From NCBI GenBank assembly GCA_049841135.1, contig JASGHK010000008.1:1116001-1180000 (forward strand): a DNA stretch of 64,000 nucleotides, given 5' to 3'. Origin of the DNA: JACRCT01 sp049841135. GTDB lineage: Bacteria; Myxococcota; Myxococcia; Myxococcales; UBA5297. Position numbers and translations under genes: made by a program. The notes beneath the pieces were generated by a model. The model searched no databases. It was given only the letters and a program-made list of their open reading frames with translations, and was not told the origin of the DNA. This document shows positions 41,748 through 53,518 of this stretch, in pieces. Position 1 is the first letter of the stretch. Each line of letters opens with the position of its first letter.

Positions 41748-44700
41748 CCTGCCAGGAATGCGCCCGGCTCCTGCTCGACTACCACTTCGACACGCTCGAC
41801 CCGTTCCAGCGGTCATTGGTGGAGCAGCACCTGCGCGAGTGCCCGGCCTGCCGCGCCACGCTCGAGCGTCTCGGCACCTCCGTCCCCGACCAGCTCTCCT
41901 GGCCGGACGAAGAGCTGCCTCCCGGTCTCGCCGAGAAGGTGAACGCAAAGCTTCGCGAGGAGCAGCCCCGGGACGACTGGGCGCAGGAGGCGGAGAGGGA
42001 GCCCGTCGCGAAGGTCGTGCCGCTGCGCAAGCCAGCGTCTGACGCTGACCCGGCCAAGAAGGAAGCTTCGCCCTCGCGGGCGCTGCTCAAGATCGCCGCG
42101 GCGATCGGCATCGTCTCCTTCGGCCTGTGGGGCTGGTCGGTCAACCAGCGACGCGTCTCGCTCGTCGCCGCCCTGGACGGCCAGCAGGAGCTCGCACCTG
42201 GGACGCTGTCGACCCTGCGCATGTCGGTCTTCGACGTCCAGACGCAGGAGCCCATCGCCGGCGCCAGCCTCAAGGTCCTGCTGCGCGGCCCGGACGGGCG
42301 CGAGACGGTCGTCTTCGAAGGCCCGTCCGACCGCTACGGCACCCTCTCCGCCGGCCGCGCGCTCCCGGACCTCCCGGAGGGTGGCTACACGCTCGTCGCG
42401 ACCGCCACCAGCGGCCGCGAGTCGACGACCGTGACCGAGAAGGTGACGCTCGCGCGTCGCTACAAGGTCCTGCTCTCCACCGACAAGCCCACCTACCAGC
42501 CCGGGCAGACCCTGCACGTGCGCGCGCTGGCCCGCGAGGCGACGGCGAACCGGCCGCCCGAGGGCCAGGAGCTCTCCTTCACGGTCGTCGACGCCAAGGG
42601 CAACAAGGTCGGCCGCAAGCTCGCCAAGGTGGACCGGTTCGGCGTCGCGAGCTTCGACTTCCCGCTGGCCGACGAGATCCTGCTCGGGACCTGGAAGGTG
42701 CAGGCCGCGCTCGCCGGCGTGACCAGCGACGTGGACGTGACGGTGGCCCGCTACAGCCTGCCCAAGTTCGAGGTGAAGCTGACGAGCGAGAAGCCCTGGT
42801 ACAAGCCGGGCGAGGTCGTCTCCGGCCGCGTCGAGAGCCGCTACTTCTTCGGCAAGCCGGTCAAGAACGCCAAGGTGAAGGTCACCGCCGGCGTCTTCAT
42901 CGACCGCTTCCGCACCGTCGCCGAGGCCGCGGGCACCGCCGACGACTCGGGCGTCTTCGGGTTCGAGCTGGCGCTGCCAAAAGCGCTCCCCGGCCTCGCA
43001 CTCACCCAGGGCTCGGCCGCGGTGGATCTCAAGTTGGAGATCCAGGACCAGGCCGGCGAGAAGGTGGAGAAGCACCAGGGCCTGATGGTCGCCGAGGAGT
43101 CGATGACCATCACCGCGGTGCCCGAAGGCGGCGTGCTGGTGCCGGGCGTCCAGAACCGCGTGCTGGTCCTGGCGGTCCGCCCCGACGGCGAGCCGGTGGC
43201 CGGCGCCAAGGTCAGCTTCCCCATGGCCGAGGGCGCTCCGTCCGCCGTCACCGGCGAGGACGGTCTCGCCGCGGTCTCCTTCACGCCCACCTCGCAGCGC
43301 CGCGACCTCGTGGTCCGGGTCGAGGCCAAGGACGGGGCGACGCTGACGCGCAGCGTGGAGGTCACCAGCGAAGCGCTGCCCGGCGTCATCCACACCGAGC
43401 GCACGCTCTACAGCGCCGGCGAGACCGTCAGAGGCGAGATCCTCGCGACCTCGCCCGCGGGCGCCGCCTTCCTCGACGTCGTCCGCGACGGCCGGACCAT
43501 CTTCACCACGACCGTGCCGCTCGTTTCGGGCAAGGGCTCGTTCGCGGTCGACCTGCCCGCCGAGTCCGCCGGCACCGTGACCCTCTACGCCTACACACCG
43601 GGCAGGGACACCAAGCGCTCGCGCAAGACGCTGTTCGTCGGCGAGCCGCGCGCGCTCACGGTGGCGGTCAGCGCCGACGCCGAGACCTTCCGCCCGGGCA
43701 AAGAAGCCAAGCTGACGTTCAAGGTCGCGGGCGAGGACGGCAAGCCCGCCTCGGCGAGCATCGGCGTCGCCGTGGTCGACGAGAGCGTGTTCGCGCTGGC
43801 CGCCCAAGAGCCCGCGCTGCTCAAGGCCTACTTCCTCCTGGCCGAGGAGCTCTCCAAGCCGCGCTACGAGCTGGACCCGGCGCGCGTGGTCGCCGATCCC
43901 AAGCGCGACCTGGCCGCCTCGCTCCTCTTCTCGCAGCCGCGCGAGAGCGAAGTGCGCCGGGTCGGCGCGACGGGAGAGCAGGAGCTTCCAGGCCCGCCGC
44001 TCCTCTCTGACCGACCACCAGACCAAGGCCACGCGGACGAGCTGGGGCTTCGGCCTCGTCTTCCTTGGCGTCATCTTCGAGGGCGCGCTCCGATTCCTTT
44101 TCGAGAAGATCTTCGCCCGGTTCCTGAAGGGCAAGTGGTGGCGCTCGGGCGCATTGCTCCTCGGCGCGGGAGTGGGCCTGTGGGCCAAAGTCGACGGGGC
44201 TAGCGAAGAGACCGCCCTTTACCTCGGGATCGCGCCGCTGGCAGCGGTGCTGGCCTTGGAGCTCGTCGCATGGGCGTTCAAGGACCAAAGGGCCGTCGCT
44301 GTGACCGTCGGCGTCGGCCTGGTCATGGTTTCCCTCGGGTTCTGCACGACGGCGAGGAGGAACGTCAGTGCCGGATTTGCCGTCTCCGCCAACGCCCTGG
44401 GTGGCGAGGAGATGAACGCCAACGTCGGCTCGCCGGGTCACGCCTTCCAGTCCAAGCGAAAGGCCATCCGGAACTTCGGCTCAAACTCGGTCGATGACGA
44501 AGGTGGTTACGAGCCGCCGCACCCCATGGCGAAGGAAGAGGCCAAGCCCGCGCTCGATTCAGCCAAGCCCGCCACCGCCGCCGAGAAGGCCAGGGTCCGC
44601 GTCCGCTCCTGGTTCCCGGAGACGATGTTCTGGTCGCCGTCGGTCATCACTGGCGCCGATGGCCAGGGGAGCGTGACGGTGCCGGTCGCCGACTCCATTA

Positions 44701-46693
44701 CCCGGTGGCGCATCAGCGCGACCGCGAGCGCCGCGGACGGGCGCCTGGGCGTCGGCACCGGGGCCCTCGTCGCCTTCCAGGACTTCTTCGTCGACGTCGA
44801 TCTGCCGCCGGCGCTGACCGTGGGCGACGAGATCGAGATCCCGATCGCCGTGCACAACTACCTGCCGCAGGCCCAGAAGGTGAAGCTGGAGGTCGAGGCC
44901 GCGGACTGGTTCGAGACGCTCTCGCCTCGCATCCAGGAGATCGAGCTGGCGGCCGACGAGGTCCAAGGCGTGCCGCTCAAGCTGCGCGCCAAGACGTTCG
45001 GAAAAAAGACGCTCACCGTCTACGCCTTCGGCACCAAGCTCGACGACGCCCTCCGCCGCGAGATCGAAGTCCGCCCGGACGGCGTGCCCGCGGAGTCGGC
45101 CGTCGGTGGCGCGCTGGGATCCAAGGCACAGACCGTCACCGCCACGGTCCCCAAGGGCGCCATCGCCGGCAGCGAGAAGCTCCTGCTGCGCGTCTATCCC
45201 GGGCTCTTCGCCGCCGCGCTCGAGGGCCTCGAGGGCGTGCTGCGGATGCCCGCGGGCTGCTTCGAGCAGACCTCCTCCGCGACCTTCCCCAACGTCCTCG
45301 TCCTCGACTACCTGCGCCGCAACAAGACCGCCAAGCCGGACGTCGAGGCGCGCGCACTCGAGTACCTCCAGCTGGGATACCAGCGCCTGCTCTCCTTCGA
45401 GGTGAAGGGCGGCGGCTTCGAATGGTTCGGCCGCGCCCCCGCCAACCAGAATCCTCACCGCCTACGGCCTGCTCGAGTTCGCCGACATGGCGCGGGTCTA
45501 CGAGGTCGACCCCGCGGTCATCCGCCGGACGCAGGAGTGGCTCCTCGCGCGGCAGGGCATCGACGGCGCCTGGCAGCCGGACCGCCAGTCCTTGAACGAC
45601 GGCCTCTATCGCAACGACTTCCACGGCAAGTTGGGAGCGACCGCCTACCTCGCCTGGGCGCTCGCGGAGTCCGGCTACCGCGGGCCGGCGCTCGACAACG
45701 CCATGTCCTTCCTGGCCAGCCGCAGCCGCGAGGCCGAGGGCGCCTACCTCCCCGCTCTGATCGCCAACACCCTGCTCCTGGGCGGCCGCGACGGCGACGC
45801 GGCCACCGTGCTCGACCGACTGGAGAAGGCCGCTGCCCGCGACGGCGAGAAGGTCCGCTTCCCGGCCGGCGCGCAGACCGCGATGTATGCCTCCGGCAGC
45901 TCGGCCGACGCCGAGACCACGGCCCTCGCCGCGCTCGCGCTCGCGCGCTCCGGACGTGCCGCGCTCGTCGGACCCGCGCTCGACTGGCTCCTCTCCGCAC
46001 GCGATCCCAACGGCGCCTGGGGTTCGACCCAGGCCACCGTCCTCGTCCTTCGCACGCTGCTCTCGGCGCAGGCCACCGGGCTCGACCCGCGAGCGACCGG
46101 CGAGGTGCGTGTCTCCGTCGACGGCGAGAGCGCTGCGAAGGTGGCTTTGACGCCCGAGACCAGCGACCTCGTGCAGACCGTGGACCTGACGCGTCATGCG
46201 AAGCCCGGCAAGCCGCTCGCCGTGGAGGCTCTCGATGGCCGGCACCGCCCGCGCCCATTTCCAGCTGGTCACGAAGGCCTGGGTGCCCAAGCCGAACCCG
46301 GCGGAGGCGCTCAGCTTCAAGGTGGCCTACGACCGCGTGACGCTGGCGCCCGACGACACGATCACTTCGAAGGCGACAGCCACCTGGAACCGGTCGGGAC
46401 CGTCGGGGATGGTGATGCTGGCGCTGGGTGTGCCGCCGGGCTTCGAGGTCGACACCGCCTCGGTGGCCGCGCTCGTCGCTGAAGGGAAGGTCGGCAAGTT
46501 CACCCTGACTGGCAAGGAGCTGCTGCTCTACGTCGACCAGCTCAAGACCCGCGTCCCGGTGGAGTACGTCTACAAGCTTCGAGCGCGGTTCCCGGTGAAG
46601 GCCAAGGCCCCCGCGTCGCAGGCCTACCTCTACTACCAGCCCGAGGTGAAGGCGGAGGCCGGGCCCATCGCGGTCACGGTGAAGCACAAGTAG
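41744..46693 (+). CDS. Anti-sigma zinc finger fused to alpha-2-macroglobulin (three frame breaks)
   Basis: Predicted 1648 aa after removing three extra bases (43985, 45450, 46227, each just after AG). Residues 1-40 form an anti-sigma zinc finger: C3, C6, H29-x3-C33-x2-C36. A transmembrane helix at about 112-130 follows, then macroglobulin (MG) domains with LSTDKPTYQPGQTLHVRA and VVDESVFAL. In the bait-region position there are three or four hydrophobic helices (about 767-869). Then VRSWFPETMFWSP opens the C-terminal part, with the thioester motif GCFEQTSS (Cys near 1171), the TED and a final MG domain. Bacterial macroglobulins trap proteases outside the inner membrane; here the same chain carries the sigma-binding end in the cytoplasm. 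Confidence 0.85.
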
Positions 46694-46858
46694 TCGTCTG
46701 CGCCTCGCCTGCTGTTGGCGCACGGATGGCTGGCCGTTTTGTTCTCGAGCCGTCAGCCTGCCGGCCCCTTTCGGGGTCCGGGGCGATTGGCTACGGAACG
46801 CTCCGGGCTGTCGGACATCCAAGTGCAGCAACTTCTCCCCCCCCGCCCCGGAGGAAGA

Positions 46859-47227
46859 ATGTCGAGGACTGAGTCCCTCAATAGAGCCCTGTCCAACCTG
46901 CAAGCCTCGTCCGCAGACATCGAAGCCGCCGCCGTCGTCTCCGTCGATGGCCTCATCATCGCCAGCTCGCTGCCTGCCGGCCTGGAGGAGGCGCAGATCG
47001 CCGCGATGAGCGCCGCGATGCTCGCCATGGGCACCCGCACTGCCGTCGAGCTCAAGCGCGGCGCCATCGAGCAGCTGTTCGTCAAGGGAAGCAACGGCTA
47101 CGTGATCATCATGGCCGCCGGCCCGCACGCGGTGCTGCTGGCGATGACCCGGAAGGACGCCAAGCTCGGCCTGGTCTTCCTCGACGTGTCGCGCTGCGCC
47201 GACGAAGTGAAGAAGGCCCTGTCCTGA
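46859..47227 (+). CDS. Roadblock/LC7 domain protein
   Basis: 122 aa, a single roadblock domain: VVSVDGLIIASSLP, ALAMGTRTAVELK, IEQLFVKGSNGYVIIMAAG. In bacteria such proteins often regulate Ras-like GTPases (MglB on MglA). No GTPase gene is present here. RBS GGAGGAAG just before ATG. First gene of the signalling operon; a weak hairpin (46763-46778) precedes it. Confidence 0.85.
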   Translation: MSRTESLNRALSNLQASSADIEAAAVVSVDGLIIASSLPAGLEEAQIAAMSAAMLAMGTRTAVELKRGAIEQLFVKGSNGYVIIMAAGPHAVLLAMTRKDAKLGLVFLDVSRCADEVKKALS

Positions 47228-47252
47228 ACGACGCCCTGCCCCGGAGCCTCCC

Positions 47253-47999
47253 GTGAAGATCCTCTTCGACTCTCCCAGCCACAAGAACGTCTTCTTCGAC
47301 GACCTGTCCGAAGGGCAGATGGTGCAGGCCAACCAGCACGTGATCGTCAGCGACGGCGAGGCCATGGTCCTCGACCCCGGCGGCCACAAGGTCTACACGA
47401 AGCTGCTCGCGCAGATGGCCACCGTCGCCCGGCCCGCGCAGATCAAGCAGATCCTCTTCTCGCACCAGGACCCGGACATCGTCGCCAGCGCCAACGGCTG
47501 GCTGATGATGACCGACGCCACCGCGCACCTGCCGAGCCTGTGGATGCGCTTCCTGCCCCACTTCGGCGTGGACGACCTCGTCGTCAAGCGCGTCAAGCCG
47601 ATCCCGGACCAGGGGACGAACCTGACCTTGGGCAGCTGCACCTTGAAGATCATCCCCGCGCACTTCCTGCACTCGCCGGGCAACGCGCAGCTCTACGACC
47701 CGGTCGCGCGCATCCTCTACTCGGGCGACCTGGGCGCCTCGCTCGGCGCGCCCTACTTCGAGGTCCCGGACTTCGACGCCCACGTGCAGTACCTCGAGGG
47801 CTTCCACCGCCGTTACATGCCCAGCTCCAGCGCGCTCAAGGCCTGGGCGCGCATGGTCCGCGCGCTGGACGTGGAGATCGTCGCGCCGCAGCACGGCGCC
47901 ATCCTCCGCGGCAAGCCGATGATCGAGCGGTTCGCCTCGTGGCTCGAGCGCCTCGAGGTGGGCCCGGACCTCCTCGCCGCCAACTGCACCGTCCCATGA
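47253..47999 (+). CDS. ODP-like metallo-beta-lactamase-fold protein
   Basis: 248 aa. Metal-ligand motifs of the flavodiiron/ODP type: SHQDPDI, then HFLHSPGN, SGDLGA and QHGAI. In the oxygen-sensing ODP family these bind a diiron centre; catalytic flavodiiron reductases also carry a flavodoxin domain, absent here. It would be a cytoplasmic redox/oxygen sensor. Start GTG. It overlaps the kinase gene by four bases (ATGA), which suggests that it feeds the kinase. Confidence 0.75.
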   Translation: MKILFDSPSHKNVFFDDLSEGQMVQANQHVIVSDGEAMVLDPGGHKVYTKLLAQMATVARPAQIKQILFSHQDPDIVASANGWLMMTDATAHLPSLWMRFLPHFGVDDLVVKRVKPIPDQGTNLTLGSCTLKIIPAHFLHSPGNAQLYDPVARILYSGDLGASLGAPYFEVPDFDAHVQYLEGFHRRYMPSSSALKAWARMVRALDVEIVAPQHGAILRGKPMIERFASWLERLEVGPDLLAANCTVP

Positions 48000-50900
48000 A
48001 CCCGACCCCTGCCGCGGGGGGAACCGCCGGCAGCGCGAGGCTCTTCGACGACGTGGTGCGCGCGCTCTCGCTCGCGCTCGACTTCGACGAAGGCGTCAAG
48101 CTCTTCCACGCCTGGCGCGTGGCCCTGCTTGCCGTCCGCCTGGGCCGCGAGCTGTCCCTGCCTGGGATCGACGGGCTCTTCTACGCGGGCCTGCTGCACG
48201 ACGTCGGCGGCATCGGCCAGCCCGACCACGTGCTCCACTCGGCGCGCAAGGGCTTCGCCACCGCCCGCTCGCGCGAGCACGCCGCCGAGGGCGCCCGCAT
48301 CCTGCGCCCGCTCACGGTGCTGGCCCCCATCGCTCCGGTGGTGGCCGACCACCACGAGCGCTTCGACGGCACGGGCTTCCCCTCGCGCAAGTCGGGCGAC
48401 GCGGTCCCGCGCGAGGCGTACGTCATCCACGCGGCCGACGCGCTGGAGGTGGCGCTGCGCGGCGGCGAGATCGGATCGCGCCTACAGGTGGCCGCGCACA
48501 CCCTCGAGGCCCTGCGCGGCGCGGCCTGGCCCGCCGACGTCACCGACGCGGCGCTCTCCGTGATCGCCCGCGACGGCGCCTGGCTCGCGGGGCTCTACGA
48601 CGACGCCCGCCTCCAGCAGGAGATGGCCTCCAGCCAGTTCTCCCCGCCGGGCCTCGAGCACCACTCCAAGGCGGAGATCCTCAGCCAGCTCTTGTGGGTC
48701 TTCGCGCGCGCCATCGACGCCAAGCACCCGGTCACCGTCGGCCATTCGCACCGCGTGACCCGGCTGGCGCGCGCGGTCGCCCGCGGCCTGGGCAAGGGCG
48801 CCCTCGACGACTGGGACATCGTCTGCGCGGGGCTCCTGCACGACGTGGGCATGCTCGGCGTCCCGCGCGCGGTGGTCGACCGCCAGGTGCCGCTGACGGC
48901 GGCGGAGATCCTCCAGGTGCGCCGCCACCCGCTGGACGGCGAGGCCATCGTCGCCTCCATCGGCGAGCTGCGCGCGCTGGCGCGTCCGGCGGCCTCGCAC
49001 CACGAGCGCTACGACGGCAGCGGCTACCCGTGGGGCCTGGGCGGCGACCAGATCCCGCTGCTCGGCCAGGTCTTGGCCTTCGCCGACTGCTACGACGGCA
49101 TGCGCGCCGAGCGCCCGCACCGTCCGGCCATCTCCCACGACGAGGCCATCGCCCACCTGCGGACCCTGTCCGGCAGCGCGTTCGATCCCCACCTGGCCGG
49201 GGCCGCCATCGACGCCCTCGACTCGGCGGGCCTGGCCTGGCCCTGGTCGGACGACCTCGACGACTACCGCCGCCTGCTGGACGACGACGCCGCCGACCCC
49301 ACCCGAGTGATGCCGCTGGAGGGCAAGGTCCGAGTCATGGGCCCGCACGGCCCGCGCGGCGCGGTGCTGATGGAGATCGCTCCGTGGGTCGAAGCTCGAA
49401 TCGGGCCCGACCTGGAGCTCTTGAGCGGCCGCCACGCGCTCTCCGCCCTCTTCGGCTTCGACCCCGGGCCGCAGCTCTCGCCGGCGCTCGACGCCGACGG
49501 CGCCAAGCGGATCTCGGACTGGCTCAACCGGCCGATGCTCGCCGACGAGCCTCCGCTCTCGACCGTGGTCTTCACGCGTTCCGGTCGTCCCCTGGAGGCG
49601 GTCGGCCTGCGCGGCGAGGCCGAGGCCCGGCTGCTGCTGCGCTCGGCCGAGGACCGCCTGCAGACGATGAAGCAGCTGGCGCTCTTCTACCGGAACTTCC
49701 TGGCGGGCGCCGAGGCGGCGTTCTTCACCGGCCGCGACGGCCGGGTGGTCGAGGCCAACCGCACCTTCCTCGACCTGTACGGCTGGACGATGACCGAGCT
49801 CATCGGCAAGCCGCCGCCGGTCTTCGGCGACGCGCCGGAGCGCCCCTTCTCGCAGCTGTGCGGCCTGGCCGAGGCCAGCGCGGGCGCCGCCTTCCACGGC
49901 GAGGTGGAAACCTTCCGCAAGGGCGGCGGGAGCATCCCCGCGCTGTTCACCGTGGTGGCCGTCCGCGACGCCGCCGGCGCGCCGCTGGGCTACGTCGGCC
50001 GCGCGGTGGACATCAGCGAGCGCAAGCGCCTGGAGGCGGAGCTGGCGCGCAAGAACGAGGAGCCTCGAGGCGCTCAGCCGCCTCAAGAGCGACCTGATCG
50101 CCATCACCACCCACGACCTCAAGTCGCCGCTCGCGGGGATGATGGCCTACGCCGACCTCGTCAAGCAGCGCCTGGCGGAGGGCCGGGCCGACTCGGTCCC
50201 GGAGCTCGTCGACCGCATGACCTCGCTCGGCGACCGGATGCTCCGGCTCGTCCACGACATCCTCTCGCTGCGCAAGATCGAGTCGGGCACCTTCAAGCTC
50301 GACCGCCGGCCCACCCGCGCCGCCGACCTCCTGCGGCGCTGCGCCGAGGTCCACGCCACCCAGGCGCAGGAGAAGCGGGTGCGGCTGCTGGTGGACGCCG
50401 GTGGCTCCAAGGCGCAGGAGCCGGCGCTGCTCGACCCCGACCGCCTGGACCAGGTGCTCGACAACCTCGTCGCCAACGCGCTGCGCTTCTCGCCCGCGGA
50501 CAGCGAGGTGCTGCTCGCTGCCGAGCGCACCGGCGACACGCTGCGGCTGACGGTGAGCGATCGCGGGCCGGGCATCCCCGAGGGCGAGCTGCAGCTCATC
50601 TTCGACCGCTACCACCAGGTCAAGCGCTCGCAGCCCGGGGTCAGTGCGCGCTCGTACAACGTGGGGCTCGGCCTGGCCATCGCCCGCAGCATCGTCGAGC
50701 TGCACGAGGGCCGGCTGTGGGCCGAGAACCGCGCGGGCGGCGGCTGCTCGTTCGTCGTCGAGCTCCGGGCCTCCGGGCCGCAGGAGGTCTCGCGGCGCCC
50801 CGTCGCGCTCATCATCGATGCCGACGGCGACCTGGTCTGCCAGATCGCGCCCTCGCTCTCGCTGCGCACGGCCGTCCAGCACGCTCCCGATCTCTCCGCG

Positions 50901-51143
50901 GCCGCGGCCAAGGCCCGCGAGTCCCGGCCGGCCGTGGTCTTCGCCTGCGGCAGCGCGCTGGGACCGGAGACGCTCGCCTTCCTCGACACGCTCGCCGGCC
51001 CCGACGGCCAGCGCCCGCCCCTGGTGGAGGTGACGAGCGGCGATTGCCCGGCGAGCGGCCTGGCGGATCGTGAGCTGTCCCTGCCGGTGCTCGACGTCGA
51101 GGTGCTCGAGCTCCTGCGTGAGCTGTCGGAGGCGACCGCATGA
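47996..51143 (+). CDS. Double HD-GYP, PAS, histidine kinase (one frame break)
   Basis: Predicted 1048 aa after repair. First HD domain near 40-175 (GLLHDVGGIG, DHHERFDGTGFP, so GYP is degenerate). Second, complete HD-GYP near 245-400 (HSHRVTRLA, GLLHDVGMLG, SHHERYDGSGYPWGL). Then a PAS domain (FFTGRDGRVVEANRTFLDLYG) and a kinase core with the His box THDLKSPL, N box DNLVANALRFSP, DRGPGIPE and GLGLAIARSIVELHEG. The final 120 residues look like a decayed receiver. An extra C near 50063 (GAG-C-CTC) splits PAS from kinase. HD-GYP domains hydrolyse cyclic di-GMP. Confidence 0.85.
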
Positions 51144-52030
51144 GCGCCCGGATCCTGCTGGTCGACGACGACGTCGGCGCGCGCGGCGCCTGGGAGGTCT
51201 ACCTCCTCGACGCCGGCCACACGGTGGAGACCGCCGACGACGGCGAAGCGGCGCTGGCGGCCATCGCCCGGCGGGTCCCGGACCTCGTCCTGCTGGACGT
51301 GCAGATGCCGGTGCGCGACGGCTTCTCGACCCTGGCTGCCCTCCGGGCCCAGCCCGCGCTCGCCTCGCTTCCGGTGATCCTGCTCACCGGGCTGGACCAG
51401 ACGTGGCACAAGGTCCGCGGGCTCGACCTGGGCGCCGAGGACTTCCTCTCCAAGAGCAGTCCGCCCGCGGAGCTTTTGGCGCGGGTCAACGCGGCGCTGC
51501 GCCGGGCCGCGCGCTACCGCGACCCGGTCGCCATCCTCGAAGGCGTCCTCGGCCCGATGCACCTGGCCGACCTGCTCCAGACCGTCGAGGCCGGTCAGCG
51601 CGGGGTGCGGGTGGTCCTGCCGCAGCTGGAGGCCGAGCTGCGCGTGCGCGCCGGAAGCCTGGTCCTGGCGAGGCTCGGCAGGTTCGAGGGCGCCCAGGCG
51701 CTGGAGCGGGCGCTCCTTCTCCAGCGTGGCCGGTTCGCGGTCTACCCGGACGACTGCGCTGCCGACGCCGCGCCCAGGCTCTCTCACCTGCTCATGGCGG
51801 CGCTGGCGCACGTCGACGAGGCGCGCCGGACGCTGGGCGAGCTCTCGCCGGGCGATCCGCTGGTGAAGCTCGCCGCGATCGAGCCTGGACTCGAGCCGCT
51901 GCAGAAGAGCGGGCTGCGCCTGGCCGAAGCGGCCGCGGCCCTCGAGGGCGCGCTGTTGGAGGCGGTCGAGCGGCTGCGCGCGGCGGTGCGCTCGGGCGCG
52001 GTGGTGCTGATGGACCCGCAAGGAAGGTGA
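51140..52030 (+). CDS. Response regulator with DUF4388/PATAN-like domain
   Basis: 296 aa. Receiver about 1-125: VDDDVGARG, phospho-Asp in LLDVQMPV, Lys in FLSKSSPP. The next 90 residues resemble DUF4388/PATAN (GVLGPMHLADLLQTVEAGQ; GSLVLARLGRFEGAQALERA; LLQRGRFAVYP), followed by a helical tail. It overlaps the kinase gene by ATGA, so it is the likely partner. No DNA-binding domain; output is probably by protein contact. Confidence 0.8.
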   Translation: MSARILLVDDDVGARGAWEVYLLDAGHTVETADDGEAALAAIARRVPDLVLLDVQMPVRDGFSTLAALRAQPALASLPVILLTGLDQTWHKVRGLDLGAEDFLSKSSPPAELLARVNAALRRAARYRDPVAILEGVLGPMHLADLLQTVEAGQRGVRVVLPQLEAELRVRAGSLVLARLGRFEGAQALERALLLQRGRFAVYPDDCAADAAPRLSHLLMAALAHVDEARRTLGELSPGDPLVKLAAIEPGLEPLQKSGLRLAEAAAALEGALLEAVERLRAAVRSGAVVLMDPQGR

Positions 52031-52035
52031 ACGGC

Positions 52036-52816
<781 letters not shown>

Positions 52817-52839
<23 letters not shown>

Positions 52840-53485
52840 GATCGAGGAGTCGGCCGAGCTGCTGCTCGACCTCGTCCGCTCGACGGGCGCAGCCGGCGCC
52901 GAGCGCGCTGCGACCTTCCCGCCTCCCCTCCGTCCCGCCCCCGCTTCTTCGGCGCCCGCACGGACCCCCGCGCCCGAGATCCAGTCCAGACCCGCGGCTC
53001 GCCCGCCTCCGCCTCCGCCAGTGCCTGCCGCTGTCCCCATCCCGCCCACTCCCACCGCCGCGACCGCTTCCGCCCGACCCGTGCCTCTCGCCGCCGAGCC
53101 CACGCCCGCGCCGCGCTACCGCTCCGAGAAGCTCGAGCAGGCGCTGGCGGCGATGTGCCGGCGCGGCGGCTTCGCCGGGGCGCTGCTCGCCGATGCGGGT
53201 GGGCTCCCGGTGGCCGAGCACAAGAGCCCGATGGACTCGAGCCTGGTCGCGGCCTTCACCACGGTGTTGGCGGCCGCGGCGGAGAAGGCGGGGGCGCTGC
53301 TCAACCACCATCATCAGGCCAACCACATCTCGCTGGACATCGACTACACGAGCAAGGCCGAGCTGCGTCGCTTCCAAGCGCAGGAGGCGCCCTACCACCT
53401 GGTGGCCATCTGTTCGCAGACCTGTGACGCCCGGGCGGAGATGGAGGTCACCATCCCCACGCTCTGCTCCATCCTCTCGGCCTAG
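52817..53485 (+). CDS. Proline-rich protein with C-terminal roadblock-like domain
   Basis: 222 aa. Short helical start (FSFSEIEESAELLLDLV), then a Pro/Ala-rich linker of about 70 residues, then a roadblock-like domain (LEQALAAMCRRGGFAGALL, AGGLPVAE, LVAAFTTVLAAAAEKAG). Overlaps the ParA gene. A tethered roadblock could act as an adaptor for it. Cys in AICSQTCDAR. Confidence 0.65.
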
Positions 53486-53518
53486 TCGCAGTCCGACCGC
53501 GTAGACCTGGACGCCACC

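Noticed and set aside
46763..46778. Hairpin after the macroglobulin gene as a terminator
   Set aside because: Stem of only six pairs with a G-U and no U-run; mentioned but not annotated.
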